From Micrasema longulum (taxonomy: Eukaryota; Arthropoda; Insecta; Trichoptera; Brachycentridae): a stretch of 64,000 nt of DNA. The position numbers and the translations under genes were made by a program. The stretch spans positions 62,001 to 126,000 of the forward strand of contig JAGVSM010001697.1 in NCBI GenBank assembly GCA_022494885.1, read 5' to 3'. Below are positions 43,200-54,800 of this stretch, piece after piece (positions within the stretch are counted from its first letter, which is position 1; each line of letters begins with the position of its first letter). The notes beneath the pieces are model-generated. The model did not search any database. It worked only from the letters and a program-made list of their open reading frames with translations, and was not told the origin of the DNA.

Positions 43200-44345
43200 T
43201 CGCTACAGTAATTTTGGTGAGAATTTTTTACGTTTTTACTCACGCAAAGAATAACCGCTTTACTCATTTGTTCAGTTCTTTACCGTCGTTTTTTTATTGA
43301 ACAACTTAGAATTTATAACTTTATCTCCATTTAATCTCTATTATTTCATTACTGCATCTTATATAAACCATCATCAGAAAATCTCAATTATAATTATATA
43401 TGAAATAAGTAGTCAAGTTGATTAGTCTTAAAAACACGCTAACCACTAGAAGGCCTAATGGAAATATTTTTTTATTTAATTTCCATTATGGGTTTGACTT
43501 TGATTCCAGAAAATTGTTTTGTGAACTATCGACCACAAACGAGCTAGAATATTTATAATTTTCATGGCAAATTTTGCATTCGAGTATTTCGAACTCAAAC
43601 ATATGTAATTTGCATAATTTTCACAATACCGACACATTATCTACTCCTGATTTTTCGTATCTCCCTTGAACCGGGAACTGGAAAGGAAACTATGTATGTA
43701 TGTAGGTCAGAGGGGAAACGCTCGTATTAATTAACAAACTAGTGTTCGGGGTGCAAACAGTAGCGAATGTTTGGATAATCTAATTAGATCGTTTCACATA
43801 ATTTCCAATTCATCGTGTCATAAATGACGTTCCACCAATGCAACTGCTTTCCAATCATAAATTCCAAATCGTTTGTTTAATAATCAATGGGAAATAATGA
43901 CATCATTTTATGAAATAATGTAGATCATTTTTATTTTTAAGGGTAGTTACTATATTTCTACACAGTCCAAGTTTATTAAAAATACAATTTTACTTGTTAT
44001 TTATATAACCAGAATGCTGGATAGCAATTGCAAACGCTATCTTCATAGTTACATGTTGAAACGGTAAAAAAGAAAAACCGATATTCATAAACGAAAATGT
44101 GTACATATGTATGAAAATTTAAGTATCTTGGTTAGTCATCTGTAATTCAACATGTTTAAAAAAAATTGTGAATGTATTATATTTTTCAAACAGAAAGACT
44201 TATTTTACTCTGTAGATAAAATTGAAGATAAATGTTACCATTTCATTGGAATACAGGCCTATGGCCTTATAAGTAAAGTTAAGTTTTACTTTCGTACATT
44301 AATGTTGATTTTACTTTATACCGTCTCGCTATGGTACAGGTGAAG
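43200..44345. other. Non-repetitive stretch, no gene
   Basis: Bases about 43730-43930 are less AT-rich, not repeated elsewhere and rich in TAAT/ATTA cores (TAATCTAATTAGATCG). They might be a conserved regulatory element. No frame of note. Confidence 0.3.
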
Positions 44346-44354
44346 AAAGCATTT

Positions 44355-44640
44355 ATAATCGCAACCCTGATGTGTTTTCACGATGGCGATGGCTAGTCTG
44401 TTGTAAAAATCTTGAAAAAAACATTTAATCGGCGATAAATCCTCGGCTGAACTTAATAGTAAGCGCATTTGTTTACCATGTTTGAGGTCCCGGTTTGATT
44501 TTTAATACGGTTTAGGTTTTAGAAAATATTTATTTAAATGCGGTTATTGATGTAGATCATGGTTTTCAGACTAATATCTGCAGCGCAAGACTGATCGATA
44601 ACTGACCACGAGAACATGACTTGTAAAGTAGGCAAGCGTG
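44355..44640 (+). repeat. SINE-C copy
   Basis: AAGCGCATTTGTTTACCATG and TTGAGGTCCCGGTTTGATTT form the degenerate head; CTGCAGCGCAAGACTGATCG is the body block. No ATG tail. Confidence 0.55.
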
Positions 44641-44734
44641 CAAGCAGTAAATGACCTGGTCAGCTGTGTTTCATCCGCTTGATGATAGTTGCTGCCGAAA
44701 ATCACTTCGTATGTTGTCTTTTATCAATACTTCC

Positions 44735-44909
44735 TACAAACATGTTGCAATAGAGATGAAGACCATTTTAGAGAAGGGAATATAGACGACTATAATAAGA
44801 CTGAGAAGTCCGAAAATTAAAAGTATTTTGTAAAAAGACTTCCATATTCTTTTATTAAAAATGTTCTCCATCTCATTTGTAATATGTTTATATTAACCGC
44901 TTCCTAGAG
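44735..44909. repeat. Modular repeat, left part, split by hAT
   Basis: B on plus (ATGTTGCAATAGAGATGAAG) turns into B'-A' (AAATGTTCTCCATCTCATTT, GTAATATGTTTATATTAACC) and breaks inside the palindromic CTAGGGAG site, where a hAT element sits. It continues at 45489. Confidence 0.75.
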
Positions 44910-45488
44910 CAGTGGTCGGCAAACTCATTACTCAAAAGAGCCAAAGGTCAGCAGTTAAACAATTAAGATTTCCTTTGAGAGCCAAAATCTTTTATGGTTT
45001 AAACTGTTTCTTCTGTAATGCCAACGTATCTTAATAATAAAATACGTTAATAAGCAGCAGAAAAAATGAGTACTTGCTCTCCATTTCAACTAAAAATAAA
45101 AAGTTTTAGCTTAAATTGTGATGACAATATTGATCATTAAAATATTTCTTCTAGAAATGTCTACGCACAAAGAGGTTCTTATTGAAGTATCTCATGATTG
45201 ATTTTTGACTTTAAAATAAAAAACAAATGCATTTGGCCCCATCTGCATCAATGAATCAATTTTATCGAGTTAAATATGATATTTTTTCATGCCAGTGTCA
45301 GTTTTCAATGACAGTGGTTGCAATATTTTTGCATCGTGCTTGAACTTTCAGTGGCAATAATCCTTAAAGTTCTTTTTTAGAACCGGTTGACGAACTAAAT
45401 CAAATGAAGGTGAAGCTTGCGCTGTGTGAGCCACGGTCAAGTGGCTAAAGAGCCGCATGTGGCTCGCGAGCCGCAGTTTACCGACCTC
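44910..45488 (-). mobile_element. Non-autonomous hAT element, about 580 bp
   Basis: The left end CAGTGGTCGGCAAACTCATT and the right end ...CGCAGTTTACCGACC(TCT) are inverted copies. The inner part of the right end reads AAGAGCCGCATGTGGCTCG and CGAGCCGCAG, a well-known hAT end signature. The flanks read CCTAGAG before and TTAGGGAG after, an imperfect 8-bp duplication of CTAGGGAG in the host repeat. No transposase. Confidence 0.8.
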
Positions 45489-45910
45489 TTAGGGAGTTGA
45501 GACCAGTTCTTGTCCACGAAAATGTATACAAACTCAAAACATTGTTGATAAATCTACCTGGTCTAAAAAGAAGTATAAAAATAATAATAATAAAACTATT
45601 TTCAGGCGTTGCTTATTATGTTGACGAAATAATTAAATTAGATGAATCTCACCGGCAACAATAAAAGTTTCAGGTCTTTTACTTCACAAACGTCAACAAA
45701 TGGAAGAATTGAAGGACAGATGTTAAACAAAAAGGTAGAATAGTGTGTAAAGTGGCAACTAAAACCAGCCAATGACAGGTCATAATCCCTGTGGATGCCT
45801 AGACTTCTTTATCCCTTCTCTTAAATGTTCTACATCTCTGTTGTAGTATGTTAATATTATCAGCTCACTGGGGAGCTAAATTCAGTCCTTGTCTACAAAA
45901 ATTTTGACAT
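45489..45910 (-). repeat. Modular repeat, right part, A'-C'-B'-A'
   Basis: TAGGGAGTTGAGACCAGTTC, CAGGCGTTGCTTATTATG, AATGACAGGTCATAATCCC, CTACATCTCTGTTGTAGTA and then again AGCTCACTGGGGAGCTAAA. Two A modules about 380 bp apart in the same orientation confirm the tandem order. Confidence 0.8.
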
Positions 45911-46621
45911 AATCAAATCATCGTTAACTCCACAATCAAACGGCCAGTCCCTGAATTATTCTGTGTCACGTATTTTTTAAATACAAAATATTTTTTGTTG
46001 GACCCTAGTGAGATGCCACCATTAGTAACCGTAGAGGCGAAGGCACTATTTGGTCATTATTGAGTAAACATTTGATTTCCAGATTGCCTTCATACTTTCG
46101 AATGTGGCATCTGGTAAATACTTACGAATTTTAAAACCGCTAAGAAAACTTAAATCAATACACGTCAATCTTACTAGAGTGTGGAATCCAAAATTATCTA
46201 CAAATGTTCGAACATACTCTTCTGATATTATAAATTCAACTAACTTGTACGAGAGGAGGTATTTAAATTTTAAATAGTATTTTTAGACATGCTGTTCTGA
46301 CCAAATACATATCTACCTACCTGTCTTTCCTATTTCCTAGCACACTCCTTGTAACAATAATACTACGCGTGAGTGCCGGTAACAACATTAAAAATCAGTA
46401 CAAAATCTAACATTAATAAGTGAAGTGTTTTACTAATATTTCCACAAGCGAGCTGTGCTTGTGTCATTTTACACCGATCCATCCAGACAAGCTGTGCTAG
46501 CGTCTTCCAACCGCTAGCTTCACCAGAGTTCCAGCATTCGTCACGCCTCATCCATCAGCAGTTTAGTGTAGTTGCGCAACTTTCCTAACAATACAATACA
46601 CTCTTAATTTTCTTCCTCCTA

Positions 46622-46648
46622 GGACGAGGTATTCTTCATACCTCGTCC
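46622..46648. repeat. Perfect 11-bp hairpin
   Basis: GGACGAGGTAT, loop TCTTC, ATACCTCGTCC. It lies in a slightly GC-richer region (46350-46800) that also has the palindrome GTTGCGCAAC at 46570. Role unknown. Confidence 0.6.
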
Positions 46649-47074
46649 ACTCCTCAACACTTGGCCTAGTAGGTGAAATAATTCAGCCAGCACAGTTTCT
46701 AAAGTGATTACACTAAAACCAGCAAAAAGTACGTCATGAGCCGTTTAACTTTTTTTGTGCCGCTAGATTTTGCTATGGCGTGGCAGTTTCCAACAGGCAG
46801 CAAAATTTTTGGAAATATTTAGAATCTATCATTTAAACCGCTGTCGTGTCGATAGATTTAATAATTCCTCACGTCCTAGTATTTCATTTAGCATCTAACA
46901 TATATATCCTAGTGCGCATACTCTAAAATCGTGTCGCATACTTGATCTCGACGCGTAAAGTACGTACAAAGACATGCGTTCTTATGCCCTATTTTTGTAT
47001 TGTCGGCTTAAAAACGCTTCCAAGCTCGAAAACGGAGAGCGCGTTAACGCGCTAATGGCACTTTTCCAGTTAAA

Positions 47075-47145
47075 CGTCTAGACTTCAATATTCACTTCTA
47101 AAAAAATGCTTATCTGTTGCAATAATTGTCAAAAATAAAATAGCT
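47075..47145 (-). repeat. Modular repeat fragment
   Basis: CGTCTAGACTTCAATATTC, AAAAAATGCTTATCTGTTGC; only part of B'. Confidence 0.5.
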
Positions 47146-47149
47146 TTTA

Positions 47150-47955
47150 ACCAAGTTATATGTTTTTCATAAAATTCACTGATGTATAATAAATAGACTC
47201 GTTATTCCTACACTAGCAACATCAAGAAAGCAAATATTGCAGTGTTCTCTAAAGTTAAAATAAAAAATATGGCAAATCACTCATATCATTTGTGTAAGTA
47301 AGAGATATGCGTATTTTCTCAGTTCACATTTTTTACATCTATATCCATGGTAAATTGTTATCATAGAGATATGACACTAGCTGAACTGTGTAAAAATATA
47401 CTTAACATTACCAATTATTTGTTTTTTTGCAAATAATTTACGAATGAAAACGACATGTTTGTTTTGTTTTTTACAGTTGCAGTGAAATTTATGCACTTTT
47501 TTTTGCACACACGATGGTTTATTTAATGTGAAGAAATTTGCCACGTTACGTCATTTTTGATCACACTGAAAGTTTGAGAATAAAAGTACGGAATGCGATT
47601 AATAACGGATTGAAACACCATTTTTTTGCACTTGCAACGTGTACATTTAAAAAAAATGCATTACATTGAAGTTAATCTAATTATTCAAAAGCTGATAGAT
47701 AACTTTTTATACTACCATTCATAGAACCATCTAATCAATTTTCCAACCCATATCAATAGTATACTGGACCGACAAGTTTCGCGCTTAACGCTGTATCAAA
47801 TTAGCATATTGGGCATCCGTAAGCCCTTTGACCAAGGCTACTGAAACTTGTTAGGCAGGGTGTACCTGCTTACATAAGACTGCATTAGATCAACTATTAC
47901 ACTTTATATGACGTCATCGATAAATCAGCATATTAATTTTATGGCGTAAATTATT
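47150..47955. other. Stretch without gene
   Basis: Bases about 47740-47930 are GC-richer and contain TGACGTCATCG (a CRE-like palindrome at 47911). No coding support. Confidence 0.35.
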
Positions 47956-47959
47956 TTCT

Positions 47960-48420
47960 ATCGTTCTTATCTAGAAAACGACAACGAATCCGTTGTTTTG
48001 AGAGATAGGAAATTTTAAAAAAAGTGCAGTATTAAGTAATAATAGTGAGTTTAACATATTTAACAATTGGATGGTTAAGTTATGTCGTTTTTTGCAATGA
48101 CGTTAAATCAGAAAGTTATCTTATAAGCGCGAATTTAATAGCATTCCAACTTGTAGGTTTGTGCCTTTCTTGTCTTCAATATCTAATGGTTTTTCATCAC
48201 GATCATATTGACGCTACGGAAAAAAATAACGTCTTGTCTGAAAAAATGAAACTTTTAAACCGCTTAAAACTGATACAATTTTCAAATAAACATGAATCGT
48301 GACGTAGAAGAGGCGTGGCCAATGAAATGATCGTTTTTGCGGTAGTTCAAAATTTCAATTTGAAAATTATTTTTTCTGCTTCTAATTAATAATCAGCAAA
48401 AAATTGGACAGTATTTCATA
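47960..48420 (+). repeat. Rep-G copy 2
   Basis: Ends with ATGAATCGTGACGTAGAAG, AGGCGTGGCCAATGAAATG and TCGTTTTTGCGG, as in copies 1 and 3. The upstream part is diverged. Confidence 0.5.
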
Positions 48421-48424
48421 TTAC

Positions 48425-48955
48425 TTTTATAACCTTAAAAATGTAAAAATAACTGATATTTCCCTATTGTCAATTTAAAGTGGACTTAATTTTTTTTTAC
48501 ATGTTTTTTCAAAAATTCTATACAGATCTACTTTTATACATCAAGTAAATGTTATCACTGAAATTAAATTTAAAATATTTTAATGAAGAGATTTTTTTTC
48601 CTTTATCCTTTCATCATACAGCTATCTCTTCTTGTCATTAAAATTCTTCAACTTTAACTATAAATTCACATATTACCAAATTTCCAACATTTTGACATTT
48701 CAAAAAAAAGGGATATACATCGATTGAAATCTGTTTTTTTTATGCTTTCTATTCTGCAAAACAGCGTTCGTTTATTAATTATTTTTAAAGTAACATATTA
48801 TAATTTTAGTTACCTACAAAGTCAATAAACTTTTTGGTGGAACACAATTTTTTTAAACGGGTTTGTTTTGCAAACATATTCATTATCCTTAAAGTTATGG
48901 CTGTCGTTCCTCCAATAAATAAATAAATAAAAATGCATTCGTACACAACAATTAC
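48425..48955. other. AT-rich stretch without features
   Basis: Nothing supported. Confidence 0.5.
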
Positions 48956-48964
48956 TTTATTTAA

Positions 48965-49100
48965 ATAAAAGGTCAACCAAATGTCCCGGGTTCGATTCCT
49001 GGTAGGTTCAATATAAAATATTTGTTTAAAATGTAATTTACCACAATATTTCACTGACGCCTGAAACATAAGACATGTCCTTCATCGCCTTTATTCTATG
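48965..49100 (+). repeat. SINE-C fragment
   Basis: TCCCGGGTTCGATTCCTGG is a good B box; TTCAATATAAAATATTTG and GACGCCTGAAACATAAGAC follow. The A-box part is lost. Confidence 0.55.
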
Positions 49101-49509
49101 TTCTAGATGATCAAGATATTATATTTTTTACTGTTTTTCCAAAATTAACGGTACCTGTACCTTGAACACATATTTTTGTACATTATATTTTATTTCGCAC
49201 ATCAATAAAAAGAAAAACACCAAGAAAAAAAAGCTTACAAGACGCAGTGACTTATACATTTTCGGCTGCTGGTAACTGTATAATGAAAATATAATTTTGA
49301 ATATATTACAACATTATAGCATTATTAAAAATATTATTATCTCTATTCATCGATATGTTTAACATGCGAAATAAATTTGAAATTTCTTGTTTCCGCAAAT
49401 ACCTTTGATATAATAATGAAATAAAATCATACAAGGTACACACTGTGTGTAAATATCACAAACATTTTTTGGGGCCATTTTCCGATTTCATGACAAAAAC
49501 CGTAACCAA

Positions 49510-49850
49510 ACCCATATCCAAAAGGAAAATATCACATACTACGAATACCGATAAAAATATCGAAATTGGATGTATTATAATTAATTGTATTTTCTTAATC
49601 AATATGGATATTGTGGAGACATAACTTTTAAAAAGAAATTATAAAAAAACGTGTCACGAGAAAAACGCGACACGATGATGATTGTGACGTCAAGATTTGT
49701 GACGATTTTCTATAAAAATTTGAAAGATTAGAAACAAAGTTCAAAATAACATGAATCGTGACGTATTAGGGGCGTAGCCGATGCAATGACCGTTTTTGCG
49801 GGAATTAAAAATTACAAATTGAATTTTTTTTATGCTACGAATAAGAATAA
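49510..49850 (+). repeat. Rep-G copy 3
   Basis: CAATATGGATATTGTGGAG, AAAAACGCGACACG, ATGAATCGTGACGTATTAGG, GGCGTAGCCGATGCAATG, ACCGTTTTTGCGGG. Best match to copy 1. Confidence 0.6.
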
Positions 49851-50099
49851 ATATTTTTATTTTACTCTAATATTGTTTCATACACCCTTCTTACTTGCAA
49901 AATGACTTTTAAAAAAGGTATTCTTTTATTAGGTGTTCAAATACAATTATGCAGTAAATATTTAAATGATTATTTCCTAGACCTAAATTTTTAATTGAAA
50001 AGGTTTTGGAAAAACTACCCTTTAAACGTGAGATTTATTTAATGCAAATAATAAAAGGGTTTTTATTCGTTTTTATATCGTTTTATCGTAAAATACAAA

Positions 50100-50290
50100 T
50101 AAATACACTATTTTAATTATACTTTAAACATTAACTTTGTTGGCAAGCTTTTTACTCAATGTTATTCAGTATTTGTACACAACCACTTACCGAGTACGTC
50201 TTGAAACCGGTAAACATAGAAAAGTCGGTCAGTGGTTATAAACAAACATTTATTAACATTCAGTAATAAATAATACGCTTTTTAAAAATA
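50100..50290. mobile_element. Penelope-like tails joined head to head
   Basis: A minus-strand tail (AACTTTGTTGGCAAGC...ACAACCACTTACCGA) meets at about 50193 a plus-strand half motif: GTACGTCTT, exact GAAAC, loop CG, GTA, AACAT, then AAAAGTCGGTCAGTGG and TTTATTAACATTCAG. The CTGACGA half is missing from both sides, as if the junction deleted it. Confidence 0.6.
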
Positions 50291-50299
50291 GTTATATAA

Positions 50300-52110
50300 A
50301 AAAAAAAGTTTGTGAGCGAAAATTCTTTGTAAGCCCATGGTTATTTATTATAGAAATAATATTTGAGTCATTTATAATTCCAAAAATCTGAAATAACCTG
50401 TGACCAGTTTTATCGCTATGGCTACATTAGACATTTCAATATTCTTTTTTTTATTCAAATATTTTGGTTTCTTGGCGGTGGAAAATAGTTTATTTTAATT
50501 TATAATAGAAATAAAAATCAATTGATTATTATAAATTCACTGATTTTAGTATCGCACGTCTTTCATTTCTTTAATAAAAAATATAATACATTCGACTAAA
50601 TAATATGATAAAATCTCTTGTCACATTTTGTAAAAGGGTCATCTAAATAACAGTTTTATTGAATTACCATTATAAAATCTTGAATTATTTATCCTTACTC
50701 ATTTTGCATAAATATATTTTATATTTATCTTTAGAAAACTCATTAAATTTTATAATTATCTATAGATACAAAATATTCTTAGTGAAAAAAAAATAAAAAA
50801 TTTAAGTATGAAAGAAAAACAATAAAAACAGATAAAAGTTCATATATTTCAAATAAATGTCTCGAATACACATGCCTGTGTCGTTATTTTTAATTGATTA
50901 ATTTCCAATCACGAAGGCCCGTTCGTAAAAAATTAACAGATTTCGAAGAACGGCTAGGGGGTAAAAGTGATGTCACAAGTAAAAAAAAACTTAGTTTACC
51001 TATCAGGTTTATTTAAATTTGAATATTTAGGCATTCAACCTTTGACGATGTTAAAATATTGTTAAAATGTACATATTTTTGGGGTGTTACAATTTCCCAC
51101 GCGCAATTGTTACATGAATTTTTTAAAATGACTTTATTTTAATAACCCATTTTTCTCAGAAGAGTATCTAATGTCGCTATAAAATTTTACCTTGCCAATA
51201 TTAGCTGCATGACAGGAAAGTGAATAAAGTTGGCAAATGCAGTTATCAGCGTGATTTTTGGTTCCGAGTACACGTGGGCACGTTGCCAGATTGTAGTAAT
51301 TCTTTCGCTCTATTGTGTCAGAAATATACCCGGAGTACATAACGTAGGAAGAGATTATATAAATGAACCTGAGAAGAGGTTGTATGAACTTCCGCTCTGT
51401 TGATACTGTCCGCAGCTGTTATTGAGCCCAAAGGAAAACTGGAGAACCATGTGGAAATAAACGAGACATCTTTATCGGCATTTTAAGTAACGTACATTTA
51501 GTTGTAGTTTTGCGAATATTTATTTTTCATTTGGAAATATAAGAGCATTTTAAATATGGCTGTGTTTTTAACGTAATCTTCTGTAGTTTTCATGTAAAGA
51601 TATTTGTTTGCATATGTTCAATTATACTGACAGCTCTCTAATCAACCCTAAAAAATTTTTCACTTTATGTATAAGCATTAGGTTATAATTTATTTTTGAA
51701 CCATTAGTGGCGTGAGTAAATGCTGGCGTAAATTATTTATTATAATATTTTTTCTAAATTAAATACATTAATATTGCGATTAAATCATATTATAAATTTA
51801 TTTGATACTATTAGTTGTTACTGAAGGATTTTATTTAAAAAATGATGAAGTATTTGTTTTTTCTTTGTTTAAAGATTTGAAGCCTAAAGTATTTATAATA
51901 ATAATAGAAAATTTGTCCGTTCTCGAGATCCTACTGTACAATCAAATGGACCACGTTTGATCAATTTAGATTATAAAAGATATATACCATTATACAAATT
52001 ACGCAATTCTACTAATAATTAATTAAGTATATTAAATATTTAGTATTTTATGGACAAAATAATTCTGATGTGAAAAAGATAATACATTAATAAAATAAAA
52101 ATATTCTTAG
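50300..52110. other. Largely AT-rich stretch, no gene
   Basis: Bases about 51130-51480 are GC-richer and unique in the window, with a 68-codon minus frame that is not recognisable. Around 50620-50710 a piece resembles 61985-62040 (TTGAATTATTTATCCTTAC), a sequence linked there to a hammerhead-like motif. Confidence 0.35.
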
Positions 52111-52318
52111 TTAATTAGATTTTATATCCACCTTTGTTGAAACACAATTTTCGTGAATATTTTAATAAACACCCTTTGTACCTTTGTATTTGAAAGTAAT
52201 TCCGAATTGATTGCCAGAATGTAAAAAGGAGGATGTTAAAAAACATCCCTCGCGCACCTCCTCCGAATGGGAGTTTTTTGCTTGAGAATTTAATAAGACG
52301 CCGGAAGGAAGTACTTAC

Positions 52319-52446
52319 CGTAGACAAACAGTAGCACCACCGGAAGTGCCGTCGGCGTCGCCATCTGACGGTGGCGCTGACAAGTAATTTGGTCCGCCGG
52401 ACGTTAACACATCCTTCCACTGCTCCTGACAATGCCTCTTCCGGCC
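52319..52446 (-). CDS. Internal coding exon of an unidentified gene
   Basis: On minus, CTTTCATTTTCAG is followed by 128 coding bases and then by a perfect donor, CTACG then GTAAGTACTT. In the frame opening at the acceptor it encodes 42 residues plus two bases: GRKRHCQEQWKDVLTSGGP, NYLSAPPSDGDADG, TSGGATVCL. The segment is GC-rich in an AT-rich setting, Gly/Ser/Asp-rich at its end, and unrelated to any repeat here. A competing 119-codon minus frame crosses the donor and is less protein-like. There is no in-frame ATG, so the start lies in an upstream exon, that is at higher coordinates; the CpG-rich patch at 56080-56350 is a candidate for that side. No family recognised. The next exon should complete a codon begun with CG. 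Confidence 0.6.
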
Positions 52447-52524
52447 CTGAAAATGAAAGCCTCCTGGTAATCAAAAAGTTTTTTTTTTCTAAAACGAAAA
52501 TTACATTTTATATCTAGGTACCCG

Positions 52525-52600
52525 TATATGGCGTCCCTGTTTTTCAGACGCTCGCCTCGTATACAGGATAACGGGTTTGATTCTCAGGAATATCACAATA
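52525..52600 (+). repeat. SINE-C-like fragment
   Basis: TATGGCGTCCCTGTTTTTC, CAGACGCTCGCCTCGTATAC and GGGTTTGATTCTC resemble a tRNA-like head with A- and B-box parts. Body absent. Confidence 0.4.
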
Positions 52601-52609
52601 ATTTAAATG

Positions 52610-53195
52610 AATTTTGTTTTTAATCTATTAGAATTTTCTGTTAATCACTAAGTCTCTTTGGCTTGTTGTGGAGCAAAATTAAATGAAAAAAAACTATAGG
52701 GTGTAAAAGTAATAAATAGGTTTTACCTAATGGTGCAAAAGGGTTATTAATTGGTATAAAACAATTTCAGTATCTTAATTATTTGTTTACTTAAACTAGG
52801 TTATAAAAGATTATAAACCTTTTTTATAGTCATTTTAATTATAATGATATTATAACATTATTTTTCTAAATGCCTCACGAGAGTTGGAACGTGTGAATAA
52901 ATAAAACAAATTGTTCTGGTTTTTCATAATAAAACAAATGTATAAAATAAAAATTCATTTTTTGTTCCGTTCGCTTTATCACTTCTTGTGAAGGCTGTTT
53001 TATTTTATAAGAGCATTACCAAACTTTAATTAACTAACAAAATGATAAAAAATGCAAAATGAACATAAAATACGTATTTTTAATAAATAAATTACATTGA
53101 ATAGAATAAACAACGCCTAAATGATAACTGTGTGTGTAAAAGATCTCTGGTTATAATTTTCAAATGGTTGATTTAAAATATTGAGATAATAATAT
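52610..53195. other. AT-rich stretch without features
   Basis: Nothing supported. Confidence 0.5.
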
Positions 53196-53204
53196 AAACA
53201 CATG

Positions 53205-53345
53205 GTGGCAGAACTTCGGGACGAGAACCTGACTTGGGAGGACGCAATAGGAGTTGGCAGCCGATAGAAATGCATGGAGGCTATTTGTGGATACCATATG
53301 CTCCAACTAGGGAGCGGACGTGGAATGATAATGATGATGAAGATA
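53205..53345 (+). repeat. LINE 3' end, copy 1
   Basis: GGTGGCAGAACTTCGGGACG, then ATGCATGGAGGCTATTTGTG, ATGCTCCAACTAGGGAGCGG and a GATGATGA tail. The frame reads NLTWEDAIG... and AICGYHMLQLGSGRG, like the very end of RTE/R1-type proteins. A second copy is at 54665-54800. Confidence 0.5.
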
Positions 53346-53776
53346 TTGTCTCCTTAAATAAAAATAACTCGAGTAACCGCCAGTGAAATTTGCACCTGCA
53401 ATCATTCAAGTGAGCAAGAAAAAAGGCCTATCGTTCTAGTTCAGGAAAAGACGGTCAAACGAAAGCATTACCAAAATGTTTTTTTGATTTATTTTTAAGT
53501 TGGGACCCAATAGAAACATCAACGTTTTAATTCTGGAACGACAACGCATCTCTGTGTCTGATTGACTGATCAAATAGGCTCTTAATTTTATACATTTTGA
53601 CTAATAAACTTTTGTTCCTTTTACTCCATCTGACCACGCAGTTTTATCGGGTCAGGTAAATTTAATGACAAATTATTTGTTTTTAATATGGTTTATTCTC
53701 CTTCATGCTTCTACGGATATTTTAATCAATCATCTGAACACATCCTGTGGTTTTGTACCTTTTTTTATCTCTATGA

Positions 53777-54094
53777 TTACCAAATAAAGCTTCTTGCTAC
53801 TATCCGTGGCCCTGTTATAGGTTCTGTCAGATATGCAGATTTGACGGCTTTCAAAAAGAATTTTAACGCTTGTAAAATCATTTCGGCAATTTCATTATGT
53901 CCAATCAGTGTAATCCCAGTCAAAGAAGAATTTAATACTCTCTCTTCTCCATCCAATGAAGCGCATATTATGTGCTTCTGGATTAACTTCTTTCCGCACA
54001 AAAATGCTAAGGCTACCGGATTACAGAGAGCTCCTTCAGGCAGCTTTTCTCGTTCGGCAACGAGCAATTTTTTCGTGTATGTGGGCACCACAAA
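53777..54094 (-). pseudogene. Unidentified coding relic, 105 codons on minus
   Basis: The minus frame opens after a TGA with VSFVVPTYTKKLLVAERE, continues through LPEGALCNPVALAFLCGKK and NEIAEMILQALKFFLKAVK and ends ITGPRIVARSFIW plus TAA. Codons are purine-first far more often than chance, which favours minus over the 170-codon plus frame that overlaps it. Just upstream, in another frame, LAHYIPHTASENMSLLCG and AHIHEKIARC are open, suggesting a frameshift and a longer dead gene. Not matched to any family; a transposon protein, a gene fragment or an old viral insertion cannot be told apart by eye. Confidence 0.4.
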
Positions 54095-54329
54095 GGAGAC
54101 TCATGTTCTCAGATGCGGTGTGCGGTATGTAATGGGCAAGCTGGCCCACCTAATCTTACAACAACTAGGTATAAAGCAGCATTTTCGAGTTAACCACTGA
54201 AAACATATTTTTCCCTTCTCTTTATGAATGCTACGAATAGACAATTCATGCAATCAAAACATCGTTATATTATTTAAATGGATTACCTACGACTTTTCAA
54301 AAAAGATACAAAAAATCTTATCGTGAAGT

Positions 54330-54490
54330 TACCTAGTTGTAAGTATCCCGCGATTTCATAGTCAATGGACTGACAACTGAAGCGTAAAACCGATCCTGCC
54401 ACCTTAATGTATCAAAATTTATAAAAATTTACTGCGGTTATTGTATCAACGCAGTGCCTTATGCATTATTAGTTTCGGAAAAGGATAGAT
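54330..54490 (+). repeat. SINE-C fragment
   Basis: GACAACTGAAGCGTAAAACC, GATCCTGCCACCTTAATG and CAACGCAGTGCCTTATGC are body blocks. Head and tail are missing. Confidence 0.4.
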
Positions 54491-54664
54491 GGTAATAAAC
54501 AACTTATTTACAAAATACGTTAGTGTAATATCAATTAATAAATTATATTTAGATATCGAACGGTTATGAGTATTTAATCGAAAACAATGTGAGCAAACAC
54601 AAAAAAAAAAAAAAAAATTTTTAGGTGAAATCTAATTTTTTAATGACGCCGATGACGATCTTTC

Positions 54665-54800
54665 GACTTTTTTCGGCAGAACTAAGGATCGCTGGATTGA
54701 TGCGGGAGGAAGCGAGAGTGCGGGGTGGCGATAGGGTCTCCTGGAGGCAACTGGGGATGTTCACATGCTCCACTTAGGAGCGGATGTGGAAAATAACAAT
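54665..54800 (+). repeat. LINE 3' end, copy 2
   Basis: AGAACTAAGGATCGCTGG, TCTCCTGGAGGCAACTGG, ATGCTCCACTTAGGAGCGG match copy 1 at 53205 in order. Frames read TKDRWIDAGG and HMLHLGADVENN. Confidence 0.45.

Noticed and set aside
46363..46551. 62-codon minus-strand frame with DECWNSGEASGWKTLAQ
   Set aside because: Reads like protein, but has a stop just upstream, no acceptor or donor in frame, and no second support. Left as unproven.
52115..52474. 119-codon minus-strand frame as a gene
   Set aside because: It runs through a perfect splice donor into AT-rich intron sequence; a different frame within the exon is more protein-like.
53688..54200. 170-codon plus-strand frame
   Set aside because: Codon pattern favours the minus strand; the plus product looks like an antisense translation and has no known domain.
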